The notes: generated by a model from the letters alone, not told the origin. A DNA stretch of 64,000 bases from Simmondsia chinensis (GCA_018398585.1 JAGTTD010000001.1:12278501-12342500), one strand, 5' to 3'. Numbered from the stretch's first letter, positions 42,901 through 56,010 are shown. Translations and numbers: made by a program.

Positions 42901-44627
42901 GAAATTTCAACCTATATTTTTCACAATCATGGTCCATCTACTAAGTCAACTAGTAAAGGAGGCCAAGCTTGGTGGGTCTGCTCATTATAGATAGATGTAT
43001 CCGGTTATATGGTTAGTCACCAATGCTTTATTCTTTTTTTGTCTCCCATATTTGGTACCCAACCATTTATCTTGGATATATTGTTAACTAGTTGTGTAAT
43101 AAAGGTCCTGTTTGAACGCATACATAAGTAACCAAAGCTCCATCAAACTGGTCCATTACCGAAGCCACATTTTCGAGTGGACAATTACATTTTGCTCAAG
43201 ATACTTAGAAGATGTTGAGATCATTTTTAAAAGACCCAAAAATTGATGATACCATTCCAAGTATGAGTAAATACTTGTTATACTCTAGTGGTTGAACAAT
43301 GGAAAAGAGAAAATTGTTCGCCCTAACACAAAAACTTGGGAAGAAACAGATAAAAACACTCATATGCCAACTCGCAAGAGTGGTGGCTACTCTGTACGCG
43401 TCAAGCATCAACTAAACTCTTGGTAGCAGCAAATAACTCTTCGTTTGGCTATTGCAAAGATGAGATCCCGCTCGTTTTTTGTTTTTATGCACAGAAAATG
43501 GAATGACTATAGTAATTGTTGTTTACTCTGTGTGATGGTTAATTGGTGGGTCAATATCATGTATATAAATGACATTATAATTGTGTGTCTATCAAGTTTC
43601 CCGGTACATCAAGATCAAGTGATCATGAATCAAGGAATATCCCCGCATCTCCAACCTCACCAAGTTCAAATGTTTGGATATTGGTTGTATTATGGAAGCA
43701 ATTAAAATTGATACATGGAAGGAACCCAAAAAAAAACAGAAAAAATCCCGTCAAGGTTTTTATCTTAGATGTAAGGATATATTTTCTACTGAACTATGAT
43801 GTTATGTTAACAATGCTGTGACAATTTAAATGCAAAAAGACGTTATAGATGAATGTTTGTAATATCAAATAAACATTTTGTGACAAGTGATTTATTATTA
43901 TTGGTACACGATTAAAAAATCAGATCAATATTTTCTCAGCTTCAATGCTTTTATTGTCATAGAAAGTTTTCAAAACAAATGAGCGTCAAAACTATTTGCA
44001 TCACCAATTTGTTAATCGGGATTCAATAGAATCGGTGAGAAAATATCTTTCAACTCCTACTTATGTCAAGAACTTTTACACAATAATAAAGAAGTTGAAG
44101 CTAGAAAACATCGATCTTATTTTCTTAGAACTTTTTAATGCATAGGACATAATTAAATCACCTAAAATAATGTATCTTTTAAGATTCCAAAAATTCGCAT
44201 AAAAATCTTTCAAGATTCATATTAATACAACATTATTAACACATAATTCATACAAAATACCATGATTTTATATCTCATATACTACCTAAAGTTATATCTC
44301 TAAGTATCAATGTAGCTCTACATCCTCAATATAACTAACATCCAATATACCATTGAATTTAATCTCACCCAAAAACTAGAAAAAGACAGTGTCGGTTTAG
44401 TCATATAATACGTCAATGCCAAACATCTTAACTTGATAAGCTTGGAGTTTCAAAGATGATTTATCAATTCAGGATTAGCTTGATCTTGATGCATTGAGAG
44501 ACCTCATAAGCCAACATGATTTGAGTATCATTTATATATACAATATGAATCCATCATTACCTAGCACATGCAACCAACAATAACGATCATATTAATTTCA
44601 TTCTCCATGCATAATAGAACTGAGTGG
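42901..44627. other. AT-rich intergenic DNA
   Basis: No gene, LINE ORF1 or clear repeat was recognised. Several short open frames lack any motif. Confidence 0.4.
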
Positions 44628-45152
44628 CTAGAATATTTCACTCGGAAAAAAAGGCACACTAGGTGCTATTTCAGCTACCTCCAAAGTTCGTTTAGTACTT
44701 GACCTGTAGGAATGGCACTCACCACTTCTTTGAGCTGGCCTACAAGTGTTTTCATCTACTTGTTCCGCACTCCTTGTACTAAAGCAAAACAATTTTCTCT
44801 TTTCCAATTGTGTCACCACCGGAGGTCAACAAGTATTTAGCCATACTTTTTATGTTATCATGATTTCTTTTGAGTCTATTAAAAGGTCTTCTAAATATCT
44901 TGAAAAATGTGATACTTTCCTTCAAAATGCAGCCGTTGGTAGGGGGAACCGTCTTGTCAAGCTTGATTACTTGATGGTCCCAAATGGGACAAGTACCTTT
45001 TATTACACAAATCGTTAATAGCATATGTTAGATTAACAATTGGATACCAAATATGACAGACAACAAATGAAGAAAGCATTAGTAACTAGCATTTCAATTG
45101 ACTACATCCATCTAAAGTGAACAGGCCAACTAAGCCTAGCATCCTCTACTAA

Positions 45153-45371
45153 CTAAATTAGTAGATGAACAATGAATGTAAAAAAACGTAGGCTGAAATT
45201 TTGAATCTTCGTCTCACAGAATGCTATAGTCATATTCGATTGTTTAAGATCAAGAGTAATTGGATCGAGTGTCATAAAACACAAGTACTTGAAAAAAGAA
45301 TACAAGTTTTGTATCAACTCAGTGACTTCTGTCACATTAGATGCTTGTAAAGCTATTGGAATATCTTGCAT
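45153..45371 (-). pseudogene. DUF4218 segment of a CACTA transposase
   Basis: The 72-residue frame reads VTELIQNLYSFFKYLCFMTL, DPITLDLKQSNMTIAFCETK and FSLRFFTFIVHLLI. It follows the DUF4218 pattern 'L..FF..LC.K.L....L..L...I...LC.LE..FPP.FFD.MVHL'. The prolines and the D-x-M are substituted. This domain usually follows Transposase_21 in plant CACTA proteins, as it does here. Confidence 0.75.
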
Positions 45372-45421
45372 AAGAACATCGTTGTCATGATTCTTGGGGT
45401 TTAAGAGTTCTCATTGTTTCA

Positions 45422-45585
45422 CATGGGAACATCTAAAGATGTTAGATCCATGGGAACATCGAATGATGTTAGATCCATACTAATCTAGAACCCCAAGTTT
45501 TTGCAAAACTTTCAAAAAGCATTCCTAGTTTTTGCAAATCTTTCAAAAAGCATTCCTAATTTTTGCAAAACTTTCAAAAAGCATT
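45422..45585. repeat. Two short tandem arrays in the CACTA relic
   Basis: CATGGGAACATC plus GATGTTAGATC occurs twice (45422-45476). A 31-bp unit containing TTTTTGCAAAACTTTCAAAA and AGCATTC occurs three times (about 45497-45585), with a further partial copy near 45617. Confidence 0.85.
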
Positions 45586-46400
45586 CAGTGTGGCACGATG
45601 CTTCTTCTTGTTGTTTTCAAAAAGCATTCAACATCATCTGAAGACATATAGTGAATAGCCTAATGCATGTATCAATCTTTATTAGGATGAGGTTGTAGCC
45701 AAAGGTGTCGCTTTCTACACTGCCCCGATTCCCAAAAATTATTGCACACATTTTTCTCCACATGCATGACATTGAGATTATGATGGGGATCATACTTCCA
45801 ACCCGGCAAGTCAAAACAAAATGTTCATTTTTTTTTTTTTTCCCCTTCCAAAGCACCTTCCCATGATCATCTACCATACCATACGCACCAGGTCTTCTCA
45901 TTGAAATGCCTACTTGTTCTCTCTCTTTTTCTTATGAGTCTTTTGGTCTCCCTAGACTTATAATGGATTCCTTCTTGCACTTTTAAAATGTCGAGCCCTG
46001 ACGCAAGAATTCAGGCATGAGCATACTCTATTGTCCTGTAAAACACAATTGACTATGGGATCAAAAAGAGTGCTTATTATTGCAAATCTTGCTCCCAATT
46101 TATATGAAGGTGCCAAATCAATACAATTAGCACAAGTTGAATAACCCTCTGTACATGTACATCTACATAGAATGTGCTAGAATTTCACTAATGGTCCACA
46201 TCATCTTAATGTTTTGTCCACTATAAGTATCAAATGCATTGACACCTTCCGTAACAATTTTAACTCATGCAACAATGACATCAATGTCAACAAGGACCGG
46301 ATTTCCCACGAGTAACAAAAGAAAGAATGAATGAAGATGGCTTCATACAGGTCATTCGGGCAAATTGTATGGGGCACAATAAGTGCTATTGAAAAGAAAA

Positions 46401-49400
46401 TATAGATTCAAGCCATTACTAGCAAAGATACAGCCTAGACTAGGAGAAGCATCAAATTCTCTCCAAGCTAACCCATCTGGGGTGCCTCGACTGCCAGTCC
46501 TTCATTGTCCTTCCCATGCCATCTCATATCTCTCCCGCGGTTTGAACGACATGTATAGCCTTTTAACCTTTGAAATAAAAGAAAAGTACTACTAAATTAC
46601 CTTAGCCCGCTTAACCTTCTTAGTTAACATGTTTTCATCACCATTAGTATTACCTTCCTTACCATAATCGCCTTCCATCTTAAAGTGCCACAAATATGCA
46701 ACTCCCTATTCCAAAGATCCCACCCCAGTGCAACATTCAATTATTTGGACAAACATAAATCTTTTCATACTCCAGACTCCACTTATTGATCATTTTTGAG
46801 CTCCATAATAAGATGAGGAAACACAAGTTGGAGAAATACACCCATGAAAAGTGTTAGCAACATAGTAAAGGACTCAACAAACCAACCATATATATATATT
46901 TCAGGTGAAGCAAGTGCCCAAAAAAAAAAAAGGTGCAAACAAGGGACAATTTAGAAAAACTGCCATAAACCACACAAAGTTCTTCATAGAAGCTTCAGAT
47001 ATCTTTTTATACTCAGCTTCTTTCTCAGAAGATTGCTTGGGTTTTTCTTCATGAAAAATTGGTCCAAGCAATCATGTTCATGAGACACATCATGAGATTT
47101 GTCTTGTGGAGGGTGAAATACTAAATCCATCAGTTTCTCATAACAATCCTTTTGTATCATCTCAACCAAGTGCCCTTGGCTCATCATTATTGATGGATAC
47201 CTTCTTCCCTAAAAAGTCGATTTCTTATACTGTGGCCTAAAAAGCCCTAAAAAGAATATGCTTTTCCACTTTTTCTATAAGGACTATTTTTATACATTGC
47301 CTTTATTGCATGTACACTAAGTTTTCACTTCTATAGTTTTCTTTAGCCAATTCATTGAATTCAACCCCATTAATACAAGCTTGGCTATCCCTTGGTTCCT
47401 AGATCCAACTCATATCCATATCTCATAAGAAGTTGTACAACTAATTCTCTTAAAAGTTCAAATTTTCTTAGTTCATAAGTCATAAGACAACTACAACAAT
47501 AAGTAATTAAATAATGGTCAAAAAAAATTTTTCTTGAAATGTATGAGATATTAGTAACACAAATAGCATATGATCACGACATATTATACAAGATCTTCCA
47601 AAGTAAAAATAAAGTTGGCAGTCGTAAGCATTGCATTATTTTTCTTATTAGGTTAAAACATAGACCATATGTAACAAAAATTCAACAACATTTTTCCTTA
47701 GATTTATATAACTTATTCTAAAGCAACTAATACTATCTAAAAAGAAAAATCATAATCAAAGAAATCCAAACAGTAGCAATCAGGAGCATAAATAGCAAAT
47801 TTAATCACAACCAAATGACTTCGTTCTCACTATGTAAAACCATTTATAAAACCATAAGACTACCAGCTGAACAACTTAAGGTATATAACATTTAATAGTA
47901 GAATATCAAGCAATCTAATCAACTCAACATAATCACAAGCATAACCAAATAGTACGAGCAAGAACCTAAGTAATATTGGGGGAAATAAATCACTAACTGG
48001 GGACAAGGCAGTATATGACAATACATAGAGCGGCAAGTGGCAGTTAACTAGATAGTGGAGTAAGGAAAAGAACCAAAGTACCTGTGAGGGTCGGGGGATC
48101 ATTAGGGTTTCGATATGGTGGAAACAAGGGAGCCGCAGGGAGCACCAAGCCGGCATGATGAAGGAGAAGGCACGAGGGGGTGGGGCAGAGGTTATTGTTT
48201 TGGTATGGGGAAAACAACACCCTTACCGGTGGTAAGGCGTCAAGCTTGGAAGCGTCGAAGTGGTGAGAGGTTGGTGATGATGGTTTGAGGCGACAGCAAG
48301 GCGGCGTGAGGCAAGGTAAGGGTTTCCACAGAGAGAGTGGGAATCGAAGCATGTCCGGCAGGAGACTTTTATATTTGAAGACTCGTCCCTTTATGCATCG
48401 AGACAACTGTTGAGAGTTTCCATGCACAAAGGCGTTGAGATACCTCAACAGATAAAATTGTCAATATTAGCATAGTTTCTCAATACTAATACAAGCGTCA
48501 AGATGTAGGCATCACGATATCACATTTTCGTTGTAATAACACTATTAAGATTGAAGCCCCATTGTCTTAGATTCAAATACTTATTTGTGCTCACCTAAAA
48601 CGATAGAGGAAAAGAAAGGGAGTGTAACTCTGGGCTTTCTAAAGTATGCAGCTAAAGGAATGGTGATTCACCAACCATTGTTCATATGTAGCATAAATTA
48701 GTCAGTAAGTGGAAAATCGTAAACCTCACCTTCTACACAACCCACTTCTTCCCATAGCTGCCACAAAACCACGACACAAATGCCCCCACAACCACCATCA
48801 CACTTTGAAATCAAATAACGATGCATTTTGAGTTCATTATTGTGCGATTAACCACTACACAACATTAAAGCAGCCTCTACAATACATTAATCTTGCATGT
48901 TATAGAGTAAAACATACTAACTCAAATCCTTATGATGAAAGGGAGCACGCCTGAATCCTTCTGACATATGAAATTCAATTAAAGATATACTCATTACATT
49001 AAGGTCGGCTTCCAACTTCGAAGGAATGCAATCACAATGATTAGTAATATGACACCGGCGCTACCTTGCAATGATAATCACAATGCAACCACAGAACATG
49101 ATTTGATTCAATATTTATCTCAATAATACATCAATTTCACCAGAGATTACTAGAACAACCATGGACTCTTGAACACCACTCCAACTAAATATCCTTCAAT
49201 TAGTTGGAAGAAAACACACCCAAAATTAACTGTCAACACTAAAAAAACTCGTCTTAGCTCATCTGAAACCACAAAACGCTCTTTCGTCCAAATTACTCCT
49301 CAAACATTATGCAAAATTATCAAAAGGAAAATGGATTCCACTCTAGAACATAGCTGAAGGAAGAACCCTAAAATGCAAACAATTCATGCTCAGAAACGGG

Positions 49401-51264
49401 ATTGAGCATCCCAAAGTCAAATTCAAAGAATCGTAGAATCATTTTGATCAGAAGATACTTAGATGGCTTGTAGGCTAATTATATCACTAGATTTAAGGAA
49501 TGATTGAATTGCGTGGAAATGCTAAAGACAATTTTCTTTATTTTGTTCATTTGTGTACTAAATTCTCTTTATTATTGCTTAATATTGACTTTGTTTTAAT
49601 ATTTATGTTGCTTTAACAACTCAATTAATGACATTTTACTAATCTTTCTTGTATATCTAATATATAGTAATATAGTGTTTAAAAAAAAGATAATATATAG
49701 TAATATAAGTGCACCCTCTACGAACCTAACGTTAAAAACTTCCATGATTGCCCATTCCGCATCGTGCAACTATGCTCTAGAGACCCAGTTTCATCATCTC
49801 AACAACTACCACCAGTGACCAACACGCTAATCATTGGCATGCATTGCTCTCCCTAACATAGCAATGGAGGCGTTGGTTTGGCAACAGGTTGGTGCACGAG
49901 TTAGTTGTTGGGGGTGGAAAGAGGCGACTCCATACTAAGAAACATTTTCTCAATTTTACCCGAGGAGTCAAAAAGTACAAAAAGAAAAGGATTTGTTGCC
50001 CAATTCCAGCCACACAACAGCAACATAGATAGCACAATTTTTTTGCTCTGAAATGGGTGAGCTAAATGAGACCTTTTATCCCCCTTTCATGAATTCTACT
50101 ACTTTTCTGCTAGCTAACATTATTGGTCTAACTCTAGAACAAACTTGAGCTGAAGCTTGCAGTTTAAACTTAGTTTTCTTCACCAGAAAAGCAGGAATTA
50201 GGCTTTTAGATTATGTTTTAAGGCAGAACTGAAGCCAGGTTTTCCAGAACTAAGGCTCTAATTTGTATAAAAGTGAGTAATCTTCACCCCATTGTTATTG
50301 TTTACTTACATGAATGAGCAAGGAAAATAATTTAAAGAGAAAATAATTTGTATAAGAGTAAGTAATCTTCACCCCATTCAGGAGAAATTGATTTCCTTTC
50401 AAGAAGGGAGGAATCCATTTTTCTTTGCATCACTCATCTCGATCCACCTCAAGTCTGATGCCCTTCCCATCTAAATCCAACCTCACATACATTAAAATCC
50501 AATGCTGTAATTTATTTTTTAAAACTAGACAAAAAGAAAATAATGAAAATGTATTATTAGTTTAAATATTTTGAGAAATTTATCTTTGGAAGAAAAATGC
50601 CTTCACCCTAACCAAACAGGGCATAAAAGGGGAAAGATGTTCTTGTTATCGTGCTCAATTCAGAACATCACTTAGCACACGTCAAGGCAACAAGTACCCC
50701 ACAAAGTTAGAGCTAAAAACAGGTCGCCTTATTGGGGTAAAAGTTATGCACGCATTATTTAATGATACATTTTGGAAATTTGAACCATTTTGAGTACACT
50801 TTTATGATTTCGGCATTAACTTACAATATATTGCCAACATTGCACTGCAAAGCAAGAAACTGTGTCTCTAACTTTAGTCCACGCCTTTATACTAAGCACG
50901 ACTATGCAGAAGCGTCAGCATGAAAGCTCCAGCAAAGTATTCAATATGACAAATGTACATGTTAGAGACTTTACCGGCCTCAAAATTTTCACATAAATAT
51001 AACAAAAAGATGATATTATTCAAGGAAGTGGATATAAACCTATCACTCTCGTGTCCTTGTGAGAGTGCTAAAATTTCACAGCAATTAGCACACAATGACA
51101 TAAGATACCACAATCAACTTAATCATCATATGATTAGTTAATTTGTCTAGATCACTAAACAACTAGGCGGTTGCAAAATCCCTCCATAAACACTTTCCAT
51201 AAGAACACAAAAACAGAGAAAGAGATTTTGTGCAAAACATAATGACAATGAGGATTCTGAGATG
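46401..51264. other. Long stretch without a recognised gene
   Basis: AT-rich DNA in which no known domain could be read on either strand. A proline- and leucine-rich open frame lies at 48448-48044 (minus, 134 residues: PLSLWKPLPCLTPPCCRLKP and so on) next to CT/GA-rich sequence. It could be a leader exon or mere chance. The direct repeat AATTTGTATAA(A/G)AGT.AGTAATCTTCACCCCATT occurs at 50260-50293 and 50346-50379. Confidence 0.35.
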
Positions 51265-51269
51265 CTTAT

Positions 51270-51692
51270 TGATGCAAACACAATTTTGGCTGATGACATG
51301 GGTCCACAATTAATTGCATTTCCAGTCCAAGAGCCCATGAACAACGAAAAGGAAACAAGGCCCAAAAGAAAATGACAACACTTGCCTTGCACATGCTCCA
51401 GAACAACGACAAGCACGATGAGTGATCCTAACAAATTCTGACAGAAAGGAATAAGCATGGTTGAGTAGTTACGTATTTTCCCTCCAATTTTCATTCTGTT
51501 TTGACCTTCCATTTTCAATTATAAATACTGATGCTGTATTGTATTAAAATCATCCTGAATGAAATACATTTTCCCTCTTGTTCTCTCTTATCCCTCGGTT
51601 CCAAAACTCTAGATCAAAAACTCAGGTTCCCACTTCTCACATTTTGGAGAATCCCTACATTTTATCATATCCTTAAATTGTTGATTGCATTA
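51270..51692 (+). repeat. 5' LTR of the chromovirus
   Basis: Starts TGATGCAAACACAATTTTGG and ends TTGATTGCATTA. It matches 62933-63374 closely and contains TATAAATACTG (51521), a candidate TATA region. Confidence 0.92.
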
Positions 51693-51694
51693 TT

Positions 51695-51706
51695 TGGTAT
51701 CAAAGC
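51695..51706 (+). promoter_or_regulatory. Initiator-Met primer-binding site
   Basis: TGGTATCAAAGC differs by one base from the standard TGGTATCAGAGC and sits immediately inside the 5' LTR. Confidence 0.85.
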
Positions 51707-51731
51707 CTTTCAGTCCTCAGACCTAGCAACC

Positions 51732-51799
51732 ATGGCACCCACCAAAAAAGATCTAGAAGAAATCCAAAAGGAGGTTGAAGTAAAGAAGTTTGTGAAAGA
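51732..51799 (+). pseudogene. Gag start of the chromovirus
   Basis: An ATG at 51732 opens MAPTKKDLEEIQKEVEVKKF, a charged helical gag N-terminus. After about 23 codons the nested element begins. Gag resumes beyond 55036 in a compatible frame (SEQLKNQALNSQQSFKNLEE), which supports the insertion point. Confidence 0.8.
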
Positions 51800-51804
51800 C
51801 ATGC

Positions 51805-52398
51805 TGCCACAAACCCGAGAGTTGTGACTTGATCTTCAAAGCAAGGATGATAGAAATTTTAAGAAATTGACGAGAATGAGAGAGTTTAGAATTTAGATTG
51901 AAGATAAGAGAGAAGAAGTAGATAATTGGGATTACTTGGAGAGGAGAGTGAGAATTGAAGCTAAGGAGATTGATGTCTTTCAATAATTGACTTAGTTGTT
52001 GGTGGCATATCCCTCACCTTAATATCTATAGATAGTTGCAAGTACATTGATGAGTTGGTTGAAGAAGGATCTAGAACGCCTAATTCCCAATTGGTGCCCT
52101 TTAATGCCATGGCTGAGATTACAATGTAAGGCATTATCTAGATTCATTTTACACGTGTTTATCCCTAGGGACACGTCCCCCTTGGCAAACCATGCACCAA
52201 AGCACCCGTTCCCAAGTGGTTTGTCCTTACAAGGCTTCTAGATATTATCTTAAGTAATTACTATTAAACTATTACACGTGAGGACTATTCAAGAAGCCTA
52301 GAGCATTCTAGAATATTCAGGGCAAAATCACAGGAGAATATAATAAAAATACTAATATGCGTCTTGTCATGACAAGGTCACGGTCCAGGATTGTGACA
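51805..52398 (-). repeat. 3' LTR of the nested RT-less element
   Basis: Plus-strand ends TGCCACAAACCC and GGATTGTGACA, pairing with 54443-55036. The LTR carries short inverted ends (TGTCAC...GTGACA). Confidence 0.9.
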
Positions 52399-52427
52399 AT
52401 GCCGTCCTCTCGAAGCAATCCTTGGCC

Positions 52428-52690
52428 TCAAGGATCAAAGTGCGAAAATTGCTCCCGAATAAAGGACAAGTCCTCCCGTGTTTCCTTTTCCTCAGCATCG
52501 TTTGTCCAATGCACCAGGATCCTGCGTACTCTCCTTCCATTAAGCTTGTCCCATCGTCGTTCTAGGACTCTTGTGGGTTCAAAGACAGTGATCTCTTTTG
52601 CCTTGGCCTTCTTAAGTCGTTCCACCATTTTCTTGACTTTCTTCTTGACGGCCTTGACTATTCCTTTGCGAGACGACGAGTGCAAGGCAG
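52428..52690 (-). pseudogene. Chromodomain-like C-terminus
   Basis: The 85-residue frame is strongly basic at first (VKAVKKKVKKMVERLKKAKA). It then reads VLERRWDKLNGRRVRRILVH and WTNDAEEKETREDLSFIREQ, FSHFDP. The second half follows the end of gypsy chromodomains ('.LV.W.G....EATWED...I..QFP.F'). A chromodomain would steer integration by binding chromatin marks. It is fused almost directly to the protease region, so the catalytic pol core is deleted. Confidence 0.65.
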
Positions 52691-52784
52691 CCTTCTCTTT
52701 ATGTCCTTATAGCTCAACTTATCGTCCTTCCTTACAACAGGTGAGCTTAAGTGCGGCAAAGTCGAAAGTGATTGGTCCATACTT

Positions 52785-53360
52785 CTAAAGCCACTCAACT
52801 CCAAGCACCATGTCATGGCCCTTCAAGTTCCGCGCCCATAGGTTGTCTATGAATGTTTCTCCTTGTGCCTTCCACTCAACTTTAGGACAATGCAGATAGC
52901 TCATCAAGGCTTCCCCATTGGCCACAGTCACGGCCATTGCTACGGTAGGGAGCATTGATAGCACGAGCTCCTTAACCAATCATACGTCTATGAAACTGTG
53001 AGTGCTTCCGCTATCCACTAAGATCGTGATAGGTCTTCTTTTGATGCTCCCTTTCACTCTAAAGGTATTGTGGGTGACTTTTCCTTCCAAGGCGCACAAC
53101 GAAACCTCAATGTCTTCTTCCTCTTCTTCCATACCCTCGTGGCTCGGTTCCTGCTCTCTTGTTTCCTCTACTCCCTTCATACTATTAAGTTGCTTTTCCT
53201 TGCACTTATGCCCCGGGAAATACCTCTCTTGACATCGGTAACATTTGCCGTAGTCACGCGTTGGTTGGGATGAACCTGTTGACACGGTTGGCTTGGCAAC
53301 CGCTGCAGCTGTTGCGTCTAGCTTAGGTCTACCGATTTGGCCACAGATTCTTCTCTGCAT
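52785..53360 (-). pseudogene. Zinc knuckle and protease of the nested element
   Basis: The frame 53360-52980 holds the knuckle GKCYRCQERYFPGHKCKEKQ (C-x2-C-x8-H-K-C, H-end spacing altered). An acidic linker follows, then HNTFRVKGSIKRRPITILVD and SGSTHSFIDV with an intact D-S-G active site. After one stop the protease continues VANGEALMSYLHCPKVEW and DMVLGVEWL (52979-52785), the closing flap and 'LG..WL' motif. It is nearly complete, interrupted by a single stop. Confidence 0.85.
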
Positions 53361-53383
53361 GTCTGAGCGGGTTTGTGCACTAG

Positions 53384-54358
53384 CTATAATGAGAACTTCA
53401 ACTCTTCAATCGCGATTTCCTGTATCTTAGCCAGCTCGAAGGCTGCGCTTAAGTCTAGTGGTTTTCCAGCTTTGACCGTAGCTTTTATAGCAAGTTTTAA
53501 TCCGCTAATAAAGCTCGAGACGAAGTAAGCCTCGCTTAATGTTGGATGATATATCATCATCCAGCTCCTTAACTCCTCGAAGCGGATCACATACTCTTCA
53601 ATCGGCCCTTCCTGAGTCATTTTACTGAATTCTTCCACTACATCCTGTAGAGAGCGATCTCCGAACCTCTTACTCAGTTCATCGATGAAAAACTGCCAAG
53701 TCAGGTGTGGGTGCTTGAGCTCCAGGGTGCGGAACCACACATCTTCGTAGTAATGGAGATGGCTTGAAGCATAGTCCACCCATTCCCCAACCGGAACTTG
53801 ATACCACCAAAAATACTTGAGACACTTTCGGACCCAAGTTCTCGGATTAGTTCCTTCAAATTTCGGTAGGTCCAGCTTTGGATTGCGACGGCCATTCCCA
53901 GTTCATGGGCCTCCATTGTTACGGCTGTGCTCCCCTTCTTCGATCGTGCTATTTTGGTTCCTGATCTCTCTTGGTTCGCAAGGTGGTAGTGGCAGGATTC
54001 CCTGTCCTCCCAATCGAACATGATTCCCTGCGCTCCCAGCTTCTTGCTGCATAGCATCATCCGGTATTGTCTCCGGCACAACCTCCGGCCTTTTCTCTTG
54101 GCTTGTCACCAACCGCTTCACGTCAGCTGCAATCGAGTCCACCGCAAGCATGAGTTTGCCAACTGTAGTTTGGTTCGCTGTGATGGAGGATCGGAAGTCC
54201 TCATGGTTTCGGTTACAGTCTTCTCGGTCCTTTGCCCTATCTTGTTGCCAAGCGCGAGCCATGGCGTCGACTCCTGAGTTCCGTGGGCGTCTTCGGAAGA
54301 GGACATTGTTAATGCAACTCGGTAACTTCTTGTTATGGCCAGCTTTAAGGTTCAACAA
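53384..54358 (-). pseudogene. Gag of the nested element
   Basis: Minus-strand gag starts near 54306-54250 with a charged region (MARAWQQDRAKDREDCNRNH). The conserved core reads SHLHYYEDVWFRTLELKHPH, LTWQFFIDELSKRFGDRSLQ, EGPIEEYVIRFEELRSWMMI and SSFISGLKLAIKATVKAGKP, the Retrotrans_gag pattern. The core frame (53779-53384) is open for 131 residues. The N-terminal part needs one or two frame changes. Well preserved for this window, so the insertion is probably younger than its host. Confidence 0.88.
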
Positions 54359-54442
54359 GGAACTCTAATTGCTTCGGAATTTTTTTTTTTTTTTTTTTGG
54401 ATAAAACTAGCCCCCGATCGAAAGCTAGCTCCGAGACCACTT

Positions 54443-55036
54443 TGTCACAAACCCAAGAGTTGTGACTTGATCTTCGAAGAAAGGATGATAGAAATTTTAA
54501 GAAATTGACGAGAATGAGAGAGTTTAGAATTTAGATTGAAGATAAGAGAGAAGAAGTAGACAATTGGGATTACTTGGAGAGGAGAGAGAGAGAATTGAAG
54601 CTAAGAAGATTGATGTATTTCAATAATTGGCTTAGTTGTTGGTGGCATGTCCCCCACCTTAATATTTATAGATAGTTGCAAGTACATTGATGAGTTGGTT
54701 GAAGAAGGATCTAGAACTCCTAATTCCCAACCAGTGCCCTTTAATGCCACGGTTGAGATTACAATGCAAGGCATTGTCTAGATTCATTTTACACGTGTTT
54801 ATCCCTTGGGACACATCCCCCTTGGCAAACCGTGCACCCTTTCCCAAGTGGTTTGTCCTTACAAGGCTTCTAGATATTATTTTAAGTAATTACTATTACT
54901 CTTAAGCTATTACACGTGAGGACTATTCAAAAAACCTAGAGCATTCTAACATATTCCGGGCAAAATCATAAGAGAATACAATAAAAATACTAATATGCAT
55001 CTTGTCATGACAAGGTCACGGACTAGGATCATGACA
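54443..55036 (-). repeat. 5' LTR of the nested RT-less element
   Basis: Plus-strand ends TGTCACAAACCC and GATCATGACA. The 594 bp are highly similar to 51805-52398, with a small indel near 54830. Confidence 0.9.
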
Positions 55037-55041
55037 CATTC

Positions 55042-56010
55042 AAGGTGAGCAAGCCCGTCACTCAGAACAACTCAAAAATCAAGCCCTAAACTCACAACAA
55101 TCTTTTAAGAATTTGGAAGAAATGATTGTGGGACTTTCAGCTCAACTCCAAGCACGGCCAGTTGTTCCAATTCACACCAAAAATAAATCCAAAATACAGC
55201 TGACTCCCTCATCTCAAACCATTTTAGACCCAAAAATTGACCAAATTTTATATCCAACCTAACCCACCCAATATCCGTCTCTTCCTAATTCATCCCAGAC
55301 TCAATATTACCTTGATACACGCTTGGGGAAAATTGAATTCCCACAATTTAATGGTCAAGACATTCACGGATGGCTATACCGATGTGACCAATTTTTTGAC
55401 CTTGATCAAGTACCTAATTCTGTGAAAGTATGGCTGGCATCGGCTCACATGCAGGGATCGGCTTCTTCCTAGCATAAACACCATGTTCGTACTTACGGAG
55501 GCTCTCCTTCGTGGGGTGCATTTAAATCAATCTTATTGGAACAATTTGGTAAAGCATTCACAGATCCCATGTCTGATCTCATTTCCCTTAAACAAACTGG
55601 GAGTGTCCAAGAGTATCAGAAGGCCTTTGATAACCTTTTTGCACAAGTACCATTGACTGAGCATCATACCATTAGTTGCTCCTTCAATGGCTTAAAGGAG
55701 GAACTTGGTCTTTCCGTATGCTTATTCAAATCTGCTACTTCTCATGATGCCATGTGCATATCTAAACTCAAAGATCCTTACAGCTCAACACAATGAACTT
55801 AAGCCCGTACTTCCCACCCCTCCCACTTTCTGCAAATACCCATAAGTTTCTACTACCACTGCCAATTCCCCTACTGCTCCAACTCCCCCTACCCTTCCAA
55901 ATTCCCGACGTACACTATCCAATGCTGAGCTTGATGAAAAATCAGCCAAAGGATTATGTTTCTATTGCGACGAACCCTTTGGTCTTGGACATAAATGCAA
56001 AAATCGAAAA
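55042..56010 (+). pseudogene. Gag of the chromovirus, main part
   Basis: After the nested element gag continues. The core (55320-55800) has LGKIEFPQFNGQDIHGWLYR in one frame, then MEQFGKAFTDPMSDLISLKQ, SVQEYQKAFDNLFAQVPLTE and SFNGLKEELGLSVCLFKS. A zinc knuckle near 55940-56010 reads GLCFYCDEPFGLGHKCKNR. Several single-base shifts move the reading between frames. This is the gag of a typical chromodomain gypsy lineage. Confidence 0.85.

Larger units (their letters stand above)
44628..46400 (-). mobile_element. CACTA (En/Spm) transposon relic
   Basis: Minus-strand pieces follow the order of a TNP2 transposase. At about 46330-46180 the reading is VDIDVIVA, FDTYSGQN and MWTISEIL. At 45830-45700 it is LPGWKYDPHHNLNVMHVEKN followed by VCNNFWES. 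At 45371-45153 it is YSFFKYLCFMTLDPITLD and FFTFIVHLL, the DUF4218 opening. Frames are broken by many stops. Terminal CACTA sequences were not found, so the boundaries are those of the recognisable protein only. Confidence 0.75.
51805..55036 (-). mobile_element. Nested gypsy element lacking RT-RH-IN
   Basis: Two 594-bp LTRs (51805-52398 and 54443-55036) flank a minus-strand interior with gag, zinc knuckle and protease, followed directly by a chromodomain-like tail. RT, RNase H and integrase are absent. The flanking 5-mers CATGC and CATTC match in four of five bases. Beside the right LTR the minus strand reads TGGTCTCGGAGC, two changes from the initiator-Met site. The clean ends show it moved as a unit, presumably with enzymes from an autonomous relative. 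Confidence 0.9.

Noticed and set aside
48044..48448. A 134-residue minus-strand protein
   Set aside because: Proline/leucine-rich composition only, no motif, and no supporting splice or promoter context; kept as a remark in the region description.
51147..51518. A 123-residue minus-strand membrane-like protein
   Set aside because: Lies mostly inside the 5' LTR of the chromovirus, and the partner LTR does not preserve it.
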